Source of the DNA: Lachnospiraceae bacterium
Lineage (GTDB): Bacteria > Bacillota > Clostridia > Lachnospirales > Lachnospiraceae
Length of the DNA stretch: 52,567 bases
Direction of reading: 5' to 3'
NCBI GenBank assembly: GCA_017408735.1
Contig: JAFQUB010000047.1
Span: 1-52,567, forward strand
In this document: positions 25,726 through 33,971 of the stretch, piece after piece
Layout: every line of letters begins with the position of its first letter
Position numbering within the stretch: position 1 is the stretch's first letter
Notes under the pieces: model-generated
What the model saw: only the letters and a program-made list of their open reading frames with translations
Databases searched by the model: none
Told to the model about the DNA's origin: nothing
Program-made: the position numbers and the translations under genes

Positions 25726-25762
25726 AAAGTTGTCTGATTAAAAATAATCAGGCAACTTTTTT
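25726..25762 (+). terminator. Terminator of tRNA-Trp
   Basis: A 15-bp stem (25726-25740 with 25745-25759, one wobble) with loop AAAA ends in a run of T. It starts 12 bases after the tRNA. Confidence 0.92.
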
Positions 25763-25879
25763 CTTTTGTCTTACAGTTCTGTTTCAGTGCTTCACAGAAA
25801 TTACACAAATTAATCGTAATATGAACACATTTTCCCCATATGATTAACGAGAGAAAAGTTTTAACAGGAGGAGATTTCA

Positions 25880-26836
25880 ATGATTGAAATACGCCATTTA
25901 TCGAAAAAGTATGGCAGTCATATAGCAGTAAATGACTTGAATCTGACCTTGGAAAAGGGGAAAATTTATGGATTTCTGGGTCCGAATGGTGCCGGAAAAT
26001 CTACAACCATGAATATGTTAACAGGATACCTTGCACCTACAGAAGGAGAGGTTATTATTGATGGACATGACATTTTGAAAGAGCCGGAAGCAGCCAAGAA
26101 ATGTATCGGCTATTTACCGGAGCTTCCACCGGTATATCAGGATATGACAGTAGGCGAATATTTGAGCTTCGTGGCAGAACTGAAGGGCATAAAGAAGACA
26201 GAAAGAAAAGAAAGTATTGCAGATGTTATGCGTCTGGTAAAGATTACGGACAGAGAGAAACAGCTTATTAAAAATTTGTCCAAAGGTTATAAGCAGAGAG
26301 TGGGACTGGCTCAGGCTCTTCTTGGTATGCCGGAAGTAATCATACTGGATGAACCTACGGTTGGTTTAGACCCGAAGCAGATTATTGAAATCAGAGATTT
26401 GATTCGTGGACTGGGGAAAAATCATACGGTGATTCTTAGTTCCCACATTTTGACGGAAATCAGTGCAGTGTGTGACCATATCTTTGTGATTTCCAAAGGA
26501 AAGCTGGTAGCAAGCGATACCACGGAAGGTTTGGAAAAACAGTTTGCTGGCGGAAACCAGATGGAAGTGACCATCAAGGGAGAAGAAGCAAAGGCAAAAG
26601 AAGTCATTTCCAACGTAAGAGGCGTAGAAAGTGTACGAACATTGGAACGCAGAGAAGCAGGTACTTGTACTCTTCAGGTAAAAACAAGAAAGAAGGATGT
26701 AAGAGAAGAAATGTTCTATGCACTGGCAGAGGCTAAAATGCCTGTTTATGGATTGAATTCCGGTGTGAAATCACTGGAAGAAATCTTCTTAATACTTACA
26801 GAAGGGAGTGTAGACGCAGATGAAAGCAATTTATAA
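25880..26836 (+). CDS. ABC transporter ATP-binding protein (GldA-like)
   Basis: This 318-residue ATPase has Walker A GPNGAGKST (about 35-43), the signature LSKGYKQR (about 134-141), Walker B VIILDEPTVGLD (about 153-164) and the H-loop SSHIL. About 80 C-terminal residues beyond the core are typical of exporters paired with ABC-2 permeases. AGGAGGAG precedes the start. It overlaps the permease gene by 17 bases, which indicates tight translational coupling. By analogy to the GldA-GldFG arrangement it should power a membrane machine whose substrate is unknown in Firmicutes. Confidence 0.92.
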   Translation: MIEIRHLSKKYGSHIAVNDLNLTLEKGKIYGFLGPNGAGKSTTMNMLTGYLAPTEGEVIIDGHDILKEPEAAKKCIGYLPELPPVYQDMTVGEYLSFVAELKGIKKTERKESIADVMRLVKITDREKQLIKNLSKGYKQRVGLAQALLGMPEVIILDEPTVGLDPKQIIEIRDLIRGLGKNHTVILSSHILTEISAVCDHIFVISKGKLVASDTTEGLEKQFAGGNQMEVTIKGEEAKAKEVISNVRGVESVRTLERREAGTCTLQVKTRKKDVREEMFYALAEAKMPVYGLNSGVKSLEEIFLILTEGSVDADESNL

Positions 26837-28931
26837 AAGAGAGCTACGAGCGTATTTTCAGTCTGTGATAGGCTGGCTATTTTGTGCGGCAACTTTGTTT
26901 TGTGTGAGTTTGTATTTTGTATCCGCGAACCTTTTATCAGGATATTCCAATATTGCATATGCGTTAAGCAGTGGGGCGTTTTTATTCTTATTCAGTGTGC
27001 CGATTCTTACCATGAGAATTTTGGCGGAAGAAAGAAAACAGAAAACAGACCAGCTTATTTTGACCGCACCGATTCCGGTATGGAAAATTGTAATTGGTAA
27101 ATATCTTGCCATGGCAACGGTATTTTTATGTGCAGTGGCAGTTGTTTGTTTCTATCCTATCATTATGAGTTTCTTCGGAACAGTAAATATGGTAGAAGCG
27201 TATGTAGCTATTTTCGGCTATGTGTTATATGGTTTGGCAGGGATTGCAGTAGGGATGTTTATATCCAGCATTACGGAAAGTCAGGTTGTTGCCATGGTAT
27301 TAAGCTTTGTGGCAATGTTTATCACATATATGATGTCAGGTATTACCAGTATGTTGTCTTCCGAGGGAAATATTGCAACCAAAATTTTAGATTGTTTTGA
27401 TTTTGGAAGCAGAATGCAGGATTTCTATAACGGAATTTTTTCCGTGACTGGTACCGTATATTATGTAACTGTTGTGTGCTTGGGAATTTATTTTACAATT
27501 CAGTCTATCCAGAAAAGAAGATACACCATTTCAACTAAAAAATTGAAAGCCGGTGTATATAGTTCAACGATGATTGCGATTGTAACGGTTGCAGCGGTAT
27601 TTTTCAATTTAATGGTAAATGAATTGCCGGAAAGTGTACAGAGTATAGATGTAACAAATAATAAACTGTATTCCATCACGCAGGACACCAAAGACTTTTT
27701 GGCACAGCTTTCCGAAGACGTGACTATTTATGTACTGGCTTCCGAATCCAATCATGACACTAACGTAGAGAAAACATTAAATAAATATCAGGAAATCAGC
27801 AGTCACATTAAAATAGAATACAAAGACCCGAGTGTATATCCGGCATTTGCCTCCAATTATTCTGACAGTAGTGTATCCTCAGGAAGTCTTATTGTAGAGA
27901 GCAGTAAACGTTCCAAAGTGATTGATTACAGCGAATTGTATCAGACGGAATTTGACTACAGTACTTATCAGAGTACAGTAACCGGGTACGATGTGGAAGG
28001 TCAGGTGACAAGTGCTTTATCCTATGTAACTGGAGATAATAATTCTAAGATTTATGCCATTACAGGTCATGGAGAAATGGATGTACCGGAAAGCTTTACC
28101 GGTTCTTTGACAAAGGCAAATGTTGAGGTACAGAGTTTGAATCTGATTAGTGAAGCGGGCGTTCCGGAAGATGCACAGGCAATCTTAATTATGTCACCTC
28201 AGAGTGATTATTCCGAGGAAGATGCGAAGAAGATTAAAGATTATTTAAATAATGGTGGTAATGCACTGGTGACCATAGGATGGGTAGAAGAATCTATGGA
28301 TAACTTTAAAGGAATCTTGGCTGAATATGGATTGAATGTTGGAACAGAAGTTGTTATGGAAACAAATACAGGAAATTATGCACAGGATAATCCGTTTTAC
28401 TTATTGCCAACGATTTCGTCTACGGAATTAACCAGCAGCGTGTCAGGAAATTACTATATCTTCACACCTTATTCCGTAGGAATTACGGTAAACAGCGAGG
28501 ATGAAAATAATAATATTACTACCTTACTTAGTACAAGTGATGCAGCTTATGGAAAGGCTGATATCCAGAATGCAGCTTCCTATGAGAAGGAAGAAGGCGA
28601 TGTGGCCGGACCATTTTATATAGGGGCAAGCTCGGAAAGAACCATAGATGATAAAACAAGTACCGTGATTGTATATTCCTGTGACAGTATGTTTACGGAT
28701 GAAGCAGACAGCATGGTAGCAGGTGCAAACAAAGAATTGTTTAAATCAAGTGTTAACAGCATGGTTACAGCAAATGTAAATGTATCTATTCCGGTAAAAG
28801 AATACGCTGCTTCTTATTTGACAGTACCACAGCTTCAGGTAGTGCTTATCGGTTTTGCTACTATCTTGGTAATTCCGTTGGTATTGCTGATTACAGGCAT
28901 TGTTATTACTGTAAGGAGGGCGAAAAAGTAA
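26820..28931 (+). CDS. ABC-2 permease fused to a GldG-like extracellular domain
   Basis: The 703-residue protein starts with a six-helix ABC-2 membrane domain (about 15-245). A large extracellular domain (about 265-665) follows, with GHGEMDVPESF and a LIMSPQSDYSEEDAKKIKDYLNNGGNALVT segment typical of GldG/ABC auxiliary domains. A last membrane helix lies at about 672-698. In Bacteroidetes, GldF and GldG are separate parts of a transporter tied to gliding; here both are on one chain, as seen in related Clostridia. Because this organism need not glide, the role is open. The stop overlaps the next start by one base. Confidence 0.87.
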   Translation: MKAIYKRELRAYFQSVIGWLFCAATLFCVSLYFVSANLLSGYSNIAYALSSGAFLFLFSVPILTMRILAEERKQKTDQLILTAPIPVWKIVIGKYLAMATVFLCAVAVVCFYPIIMSFFGTVNMVEAYVAIFGYVLYGLAGIAVGMFISSITESQVVAMVLSFVAMFITYMMSGITSMLSSEGNIATKILDCFDFGSRMQDFYNGIFSVTGTVYYVTVVCLGIYFTIQSIQKRRYTISTKKLKAGVYSSTMIAIVTVAAVFFNLMVNELPESVQSIDVTNNKLYSITQDTKDFLAQLSEDVTIYVLASESNHDTNVEKTLNKYQEISSHIKIEYKDPSVYPAFASNYSDSSVSSGSLIVESSKRSKVIDYSELYQTEFDYSTYQSTVTGYDVEGQVTSALSYVTGDNNSKIYAITGHGEMDVPESFTGSLTKANVEVQSLNLISEAGVPEDAQAILIMSPQSDYSEEDAKKIKDYLNNGGNALVTIGWVEESMDNFKGILAEYGLNVGTEVVMETNTGNYAQDNPFYLLPTISSTELTSSVSGNYYIFTPYSVGITVNSEDENNNITTLLSTSDAAYGKADIQNAASYEKEEGDVAGPFYIGASSERTIDDKTSTVIVYSCDSMFTDEADSMVAGANKELFKSSVNSMVTANVNVSIPVKEYAASYLTVPQLQVVLIGFATILVIPLVLLITGIVITVRRAKK

Positions 28932-29488
28932 TGAAAAAAAAGCAAATGATAATAGGAATTGTATTACTTGTATTGTGTGTTGGTGGATATTTCGGAGTGA
29001 AAGCTTATAACTCTTATCAGGAGAAAAAGAAAGAAGCAGAAACGATGAAACCGGTAGGTATTGCAGTCAGTGACATTACAGGCTTTTCCTATATATATAA
29101 TGGAGAAACACTGGAGTTTGTGAAAGATGGAGAAGAATGGCTATACAAAGGCGACACGTCCTTAGATATGGACGAAGCAGCCATTGAAGAAATGCTGGCA
29201 ACAGCATGCGACATCACTTCTACAGAAAAAATCACCGCAGAAAATGTAAGTGATTACGGATTTGACGAGCCAACCAATACTATTACCTTAGATACAGCAC
29301 AAGGAACAACAACCGTAAAGATAGGTATGTACAACGAAATGGTTTCCAAGTACTATCTTTCCATCAACGATTCCATAGAACTGTATCTGATAGGTTCAGA
29401 AATGATATCAGGATTCGACATGAACGTAGAAAATTTAGAAGCAGACGAAGAAGTAACAGCAGATACACCGGAAACAGCAGAAGAATAA
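28931..29488 (+). CDS. DUF4340-like membrane-anchored protein
   Basis: This 185-residue protein has one N-terminal membrane helix (about 5-24). An outside domain follows with FVKDGEEWLYKGDTSLDMDEAAIEEML and a YGFDEPTNTITL segment, the usual pattern of DUF4340. It contains only one copy of the repeat, so it is shorter than many family members, and ends in an acidic Glu/Thr tail. Its start overlaps the permease stop (TAATG). DUF4340 proteins commonly accompany GldG-type ABC systems and are thought to be accessory subunits. Confidence 0.82.
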   Translation: MKKKQMIIGIVLLVLCVGGYFGVKAYNSYQEKKKEAETMKPVGIAVSDITGFSYIYNGETLEFVKDGEEWLYKGDTSLDMDEAAIEEMLATACDITSTEKITAENVSDYGFDEPTNTITLDTAQGTTTVKIGMYNEMVSKYYLSINDSIELYLIGSEMISGFDMNVENLEADEEVTADTPETAEE

Positions 29489-29497
29489 ATATTACGG

Positions 29498-29532
29498 CAA
29501 AGGCTCTGACGGAAGGTTGGGGCCTTTGTTTT
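29498..29532 (+). terminator. Terminator of the ABC operon
   Basis: A 7-bp stem (CAAAGGC at 29498-29504 with GCCTTTG at 29522-29528) precedes TTTT. It starts 10 bases after the stop. Confidence 0.65.
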
Positions 29533-29546
29533 GGTGGTTACGGGAC

Positions 29547-29731
29547 GCTCATAGCCGGCACAACTTCTTCCTTGGCGGACAGAGGCAACGAGAAGCCAAA
29601 CTAACTGTCAACTGCGACTAAGACACTCCCGAGAGCGGTCGTGCCTAAGTCGCAGTAGCCAGTGGATTTCGTCTTCTCTAAAAACGCCTCTTAAATTGTC
29701 CTCCAAGGAAGAAGTTGTGCCGGCTATGAGC
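29547..29731. repeat. Large intergenic foldback with 29-nt perfect arms
   Basis: The outer arms (29547-29575 and 29703-29731) are perfect inverted copies of 29 bases, starting GCTCATAGCCGGCAC. Inside lie further complementary blocks: GGACA with TGTCC, AGAGGC with GCCTCT, GAGAAG with CTTCTC, and a core hairpin ACTGCGACT (29611-29619) with AGTCGCAGT (29648-29656). The whole 185-base piece therefore folds into one long branched hairpin. It is richer in GC than its surroundings and has no credible coding frame. It lies between the ABC operon and ptb; its function is unknown. Confidence 0.88.
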
Positions 29732-29865
29732 TGTTCGTGGAAACAGCCAAAGTAAAAGGTCGAACATTGTGTCTGACTCTTTGGAAATATTTGACATAAT
29801 TTATAGAAATCGCTGCTAAATTTTTAGTGCTGAAGGTCAGTTTGATTTTGTGTGAGCCAGTCACA

Positions 29866-29936
29866 GCCCCCTCGACTCCCCAAAGGTTACCGGCCGGTTT
29901 GGGTCTGTTCGGGAACCGTTGGGGAGTCGAGGGGGC
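29866..29936. repeat. Second GC-rich hairpin with 18-bp perfect stem
   Basis: GCCCCCTCGACTCCCCAA (29866-29883) is perfectly complementary to 29919-29936. The 35-base loop contains the palindrome ACCGGCCGGT. No T tract follows, so it is not a normal terminator. It sits 56 bases before the ptb promoter. The rest of 29732-29991 shows no gene. Confidence 0.88.
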
Positions 29937-29991
29937 GTACTGATACCAATAAATGCAACTTCCTTCTCATAAAAAAATTACTCAAGATTTC

Positions 29992-30020
29992 TTGACCTTT
30001 ATAGCTCAAAGTGATACTAT
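29992..30020 (+). promoter_or_regulatory. Promoter of ptb-buk
   Basis: TTGACC (29992-29997) and TACTAT (30015-30020) are 17 bases apart. The TGA just before the -10 box (30012-30014) makes an extended -10 element. It lies about 75 bases upstream of the ptb start. Confidence 0.6.
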
Positions 30021-30092
30021 TTAGAGTAAAGTGAAAAAAAACATACTGCTGTACAACCAGCGGAAATCAATAACAATTACGAGGTGTAAAAA

Positions 30093-31007
30093 ATGAAAAA
30101 CAGTTTTGATGAATTAGTAGCAAGAGTATCAGAGTGTTCCAGAAAGAAAGTATCTGTAGCAGTGGCACAGGACTCTGAAGTATTAGAGGCAGTTCGCGAA
30201 GCGAAGAAAAGAAATATTGCAGATGCTATCTTAGTCGGCGATGAAGAAAAAATCAGAGAAGTAGCAGCGTCTATCAATATGGATTTAGATGGTTATGAAA
30301 TCATCAATGAACCTGATATGATTGAAGCTTCATTAAAAGCTGTTCAGCTTGTTCATGATGGAAAAGCTGATATGTACATGAAAGGTTTAATTGATACTAA
30401 AAACTTCTTAAAGAGTGTATTAAATAAAGAAGTTGGTTTAAGAACAGGACAAGGTTTATCTCATGTATGTGTATTTGAAGTGAAGGGTGTCGACCATTTA
30501 TTGTTCTTAACAGACGTGGCTTTCATTCCATATCCAACCTTAGAAGACAAGATTACAATTATTGAAAATACACTTCCGGTAGCAAAAGCTTGTGGCGTGG
30601 AATGTCCAAAGATTGCACCACTTGCAGCGGTAGAAGTGGTAAATCCAAAGATGCCTGTAACAGTAGAAGCAGAAGAATTAACAAAAATGTGTGAAGAAGG
30701 AAAGATTCAGGGTTGTATTATCGACGGACCTTTATCTTTAGACCTTGCCATTGACCCGGAAGCTGCAAAACATAAAGGTGCATTGGACAGAAAGATTCAG
30801 GGTGACGCTGATGTATTATTATTCCCTGATATTCATGCAGGTAACTTGGTATACAAAGCATTGGTACATACAGCAGACGTAAAGAATGGATGTATTTTAA
30901 CAGGAACAAAAGCACCGGTTATCTTAACATCACGTTCTGATACATTTGAAACAAAAGTAAATTCTATTGCTCTTGCGGCAGTAGTAGCAGAAGCTATGAA
31001 TAAATAA
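30093..31007 (+). CDS. ptb: Phosphate butyryltransferase
   Basis: Ptb converts butyryl-CoA and phosphate to butyryl phosphate, the second-last step of the kinase route to butyrate. The 304-residue protein matches the family's length. It shows characteristic stretches such as MYMKGLIDTKNFLKSVLN, LFLTDVAFIPYPTLEDK, IDGPLSLDLAI and LLFPDIHAGNLVYKAL, shared with the phosphotransacetylase superfamily. Its pairing with buk 15 bases downstream separates it from phosphate acetyltransferase. GAGGTG precedes the start. The branched-chain acyl-CoA specificity of some Ptb proteins cannot be excluded. Confidence 0.95.
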   Translation: MKNSFDELVARVSECSRKKVSVAVAQDSEVLEAVREAKKRNIADAILVGDEEKIREVAASINMDLDGYEIINEPDMIEASLKAVQLVHDGKADMYMKGLIDTKNFLKSVLNKEVGLRTGQGLSHVCVFEVKGVDHLLFLTDVAFIPYPTLEDKITIIENTLPVAKACGVECPKIAPLAAVEVVNPKMPVTVEAEELTKMCEEGKIQGCIIDGPLSLDLAIDPEAAKHKGALDRKIQGDADVLLFPDIHAGNLVYKALVHTADVKNGCILTGTKAPVILTSRSDTFETKVNSIALAAVVAEAMNK

Positions 31008-31022
31008 TTAGGAGGAAACAAT

Positions 31023-32090
31023 ATGTCTATTAAGAGTTTGATTATTAATCCGGGTTCTACTTCAACAAAAATTGGGGTATTTGAAGATGAAACACTGGTA
31101 TTTGACGAAACACTTCGTCATTCCACAGAAGAAATTTCAAAGTATGCAACTATCGTTGACCAGAAGGATTTCCGTAAGGAAGTTATCTTAAACGTATTAA
31201 AAGAAAAGAACTTTGATATTAAGGATTTAGGAGTTGTAGTTGGTCGTGGTGGCTTGTTAAAGCCAATTTTAAGTGGTACATACGCAGTAACAGAAGAATT
31301 GTTAAAGGACTTGTATGTAGGAGTACAGGGACAGCATGCATCTAACCTTGGCGGTATCTTGGCAAAAGAAATCGCTGACGAAATAGGTGTTCCATCTTAT
31401 ATCGTAGACCCTGTATGTGTAGATGAATTGTCACCGGTAGCAAGAATTTCAGGACATCCTGAACTTCCTAGAACAAGCATTTTCCATGCATTAAACCAGA
31501 AAGCAGTTGCAAAACGTTATGCAAAAGAAAACGGAAAGAAATACGAAGATTTAAACTTAATCGTAGTACATATGGGTGGCGGTGTATCTGTTGGTGCTCA
31601 TGAAAACGGTAAGATTGTAGATGTAGCAAATGCATTAGACGGAGATGGAGCATTTTCACCGGAAAGAGCAGGTGCAGTACCTCCGGGAGCATTAATCAAA
31701 ATGTGCTTCAGCGGAAAATATACAGAAAAAGAAGTATATAAAAAATTAGTAGGCAACGGTGGAACAAATGCATATCTTGGAACAAACGATATGCGTGATG
31801 TAATTGCCGGAATGAATGAAGGAAAAGAAGAATATCAGTTAATCTTTGATGCATTTATTTATCAGATGGCAAAAGAGATTGGTGCTGCTGCTACTGTGTT
31901 AAAAGGAAAAGTAGACCAGGTAATCGTAACCGGTGGTATTGCTTACAGTGATTTAGTAGTAAACGCTATTAAAGAAAGAGCAGGATTTGTAGGAGAATTT
32001 ACTGTATATCCTGGCGAAGATGAAATGTTAGCATTGGCACAGGGAGCACTTCGTGTAATCAATGGCGAAGAAGAAGTAATGAAATACTAA
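31023..32090 (+). CDS. buk: Butyrate kinase
   Basis: Buk transfers phosphate from butyryl phosphate to ADP, giving butyrate and ATP. The 355-residue protein belongs to the acetate/propionate kinase superfamily. It opens with the phosphate-binding [14 protein letters not shown], has [13 protein letters not shown] near 180-192, and [11 protein letters not shown] near 303-313. AGGAGG precedes the start. The ptb-buk pair marks a butyrate producer that uses the kinase rather than only the CoA-transferase route, as in Clostridium and some Coprococcus. Confidence 0.96.
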   Translation: MSIKSLIINPGSTSTKIGVFEDETLVFDETLRHSTEEISKYATIVDQKDFRKEVILNVLKEKNFDIKDLGVVVGRGGLLKPILSGTYAVTEELLKDLYVGVQGQHASNLGGILAKEIADEIGVPSYIVDPVCVDELSPVARISGHPELPRTSIFHALNQKAVAKRYAKENGKKYEDLNLIVVHMGGGVSVGAHENGKIVDVANALDGDGAFSPERAGAVPPGALIKMCFSGKYTEKEVYKKLVGNGGTNAYLGTNDMRDVIAGMNEGKEEYQLIFDAFIYQMAKEIGAAATVLKGKVDQVIVTGGIAYSDLVVNAIKERAGFVGEFTVYPGEDEMLALAQGALRVINGEEEVMKY

Positions 32091-32118
32091 TTGATAAAAT
32101 AATTGTGCGTACTAAGGA

Positions 32119-32155
32119 CGATAGACCTGCTTAAGATTGGCAGGTCTGTCTTTCG
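32119..32155 (+). terminator. Likely terminator after buk
   Basis: The 8-bp stem AGACCTGC (32123-32130) with GCAGGTCT (32140-32147), extended by ACGA/TCGT, has a 9-base loop and only a weak T-rich end (GTCTTTCG). Confidence 0.5.
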
Positions 32156-32176
32156 TTAAGGAAGTGAAAGGGCGAT

Positions 32177-33532
32177 ATGGTAAAATTAGAGCAGGAAAGC
32201 AGGGAGTTTTATAAAAAGGTTTTTGCACTGGTAATCCCAATGGCATTGCAGAATTTAATCAATACGGGAATCACCACTGCGGACGTAGTCATGCTTGGAA
32301 GAGTGGGAGAAGATGTGTTATCCGGTTCTTCTCTGGCTGGGCAGATTCAGTTTATCTTGAATCTGATTTTTTTTGGCATCACTTCTGGAGCAACGGTATT
32401 AACTGCCCAGTACTGGGGAAAGGGTGATAAACGTACCATTGAAAAAGTATTGGGAATTGCCCTTAGGGTATCATTGGTTACAGCAGCTCTATTTACTGTG
32501 ATAACGTTGTGTTTTCCAACCCGGTTAATGCGTATTTTTACCACAGAACCGCAGGTGATTGCGGAGGGAACAAAGTACTTGAAAATAGTGGCATATACTT
32601 ACTTGTTTATGGCAATCACGGTTGTGTATCTGAATATTATGCGCAGCGTGGAGCGTGTGGTGATTTCTACCATCGTTTATCTGGTTTCTATGCTGATAAA
32701 TATTGTGTTTAATGCAATCTTTATCTTTGGTTTATTTGGATTTCCGGAAATGGGAATAGAAGGTGCAGCTCTTGCCACCTTACTTGCCAGATTTGCGGAG
32801 CTTGCAATTGTACTATGTTATGCAAAGTGGAAAAATAAAGATATTCGAATGCATGTCAGTGATATCTGGGGAAAGAATCCGGTGCTGTTTCAGGATTTCT
32901 TAAAGTATTCTTTGCCAGTGATTATCAATGAATTAATCTGGGGAGCAGGGTTTTCGGCAAATGCGGCAATTATCGGTCATCTAAACAGTTCAGCAGTGGC
33001 GGCTAATTCGGTGGCACGGGTTACCAGAAATCTGGCAACGGTCATTGTATTTGGAATTGCCAATGCAACGTCCATTATGTTGGGAAAAGTGATTGGAGAA
33101 AACAAGCCGGAGCTTGCAAAAAAGTACGCCAAACGTTTTATTTTCCTATCTATTATTTTTGGAATTATGGGAGCAGGTGTGATAATGATTGCAAGACCGT
33201 TTGTGATATCTAACCTCAGTGTATCGGAGCGTTCCGCAGAATATATGAGCTTTATGCTTCTTTGTATGGCGATTTATGTGATAGCACAGGCAATGAATAC
33301 AACTTTAATTGTAGGCATATTTCGTGCCGGTGGAGATACCAGAATCGGATTGTTTATTGATGCCGGAACTATGTGGTGCGGTTCCATATTGTTTGGTGCT
33401 TTGGCAGCATTTGTATTTAAAGCACCGGTGGAAATCGTGTATTTAATATTATTATCCGATGAAGTGCTTAAACTGCCTTTTAGCTTTGGAAGATATTTTC
33501 AGAAGAAATGGTTGAAAAATGTAACACGATAA
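32177..33532 (+). CDS. MATE family efflux transporter
   Basis: The 451-residue protein has twelve predicted membrane helices in two halves. The first half begins FALVIPMALQNLINTGITTADVVMLGRVGED, typical of MATE proteins, and includes TAQYWGKGD. MATE pumps export drugs, dyes or metabolites using sodium or proton gradients; the substrate here is unknown. AAAGGG lies upstream of the start. It follows the weak terminator after buk and is 17 bases upstream of a PqqD-like gene, with which it likely forms a unit. Confidence 0.93.
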   Translation: MVKLEQESREFYKKVFALVIPMALQNLINTGITTADVVMLGRVGEDVLSGSSLAGQIQFILNLIFFGITSGATVLTAQYWGKGDKRTIEKVLGIALRVSLVTAALFTVITLCFPTRLMRIFTTEPQVIAEGTKYLKIVAYTYLFMAITVVYLNIMRSVERVVISTIVYLVSMLINIVFNAIFIFGLFGFPEMGIEGAALATLLARFAELAIVLCYAKWKNKDIRMHVSDIWGKNPVLFQDFLKYSLPVIINELIWGAGFSANAAIIGHLNSSAVAANSVARVTRNLATVIVFGIANATSIMLGKVIGENKPELAKKYAKRFIFLSIIFGIMGAGVIMIARPFVISNLSVSERSAEYMSFMLLCMAIYVIAQAMNTTLIVGIFRAGGDTRIGLFIDAGTMWCGSILFGALAAFVFKAPVEIVYLILLSDEVLKLPFSFGRYFQKKWLKNVTR

Positions 33533-33549
33533 TATAAATAGGAGTAAGT

Positions 33550-33876
33550 ATGGAAAGAAAAGAAATGTTATCAGCAATTCCGATTAAAAATCCGGAGGTG
33601 TTATGGGAGGAAAACAAAGCAGGACGGATTCGAATTAAGTTGGAGAGAAAAGATTTGCTTTATACCATCATGAAAAAGCTGACCGGAAGGGTGCGGATTG
33701 ACAGAGTACCCTTGGATAGGTATGGAAGCTTTATCTGGAGAAATATCGACGGAACACGTACCATAGAGGAGATAAAAGATTCACTTCAGGAACAAGAGGA
33801 AGAAATTGAGCATTTGGAAGAAAGAGTGTTTCGTTATTTTGAAGAGTTAAAAAAACATCAGTTTGTTGTGTATTAA
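33550..33876 (+). CDS. PqqD-like winged-helix protein without visible partner
   Basis: This 108-residue protein contains the PqqD/RRE-like pattern LDRYGSFIWRNIDGTRTIEEI. In known pathways this small winged-helix domain holds a peptide for a radical SAM enzyme. No peptide precursor or radical SAM enzyme is in this window, and its neighbour is a MATE exporter. The N-terminal half has positively charged strands (RIRIKLERKD), and the C-terminal third is a charged helix. AGGAG precedes the start. The call is by pattern; a role in peptide modification is not shown. Confidence 0.75.
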   Translation: MERKEMLSAIPIKNPEVLWEENKAGRIRIKLERKDLLYTIMKKLTGRVRIDRVPLDRYGSFIWRNIDGTRTIEEIKDSLQEQEEEIEHLEERVFRYFEELKKHQFVVY

Positions 33877-33925
33877 AAAAGAAAAAGCATACAAAATGTG
33901 GATAAGCCATGTCAGATAGCATTAG

Positions 33926-33967
33926 AGCTGATTTTTCTATAATCACTATAGAAAAATCAGCTTTTTT
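33926..33967 (+). terminator. Strong terminator after the MATE/PqqD-like unit
   Basis: A 16-bp perfect stem (33926-33941 with 33947-33962) and a 5-base loop are followed by six T. It lies between convergent genes and starts 49 bases after the PqqD-like stop. Confidence 0.92.
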
Positions 33968-33971
33968 CACT

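Noticed and set aside
29866-29936. Rho-independent terminator
   Set aside because: The stem is strong, but GTACTGATACC rather than a T tract follows.
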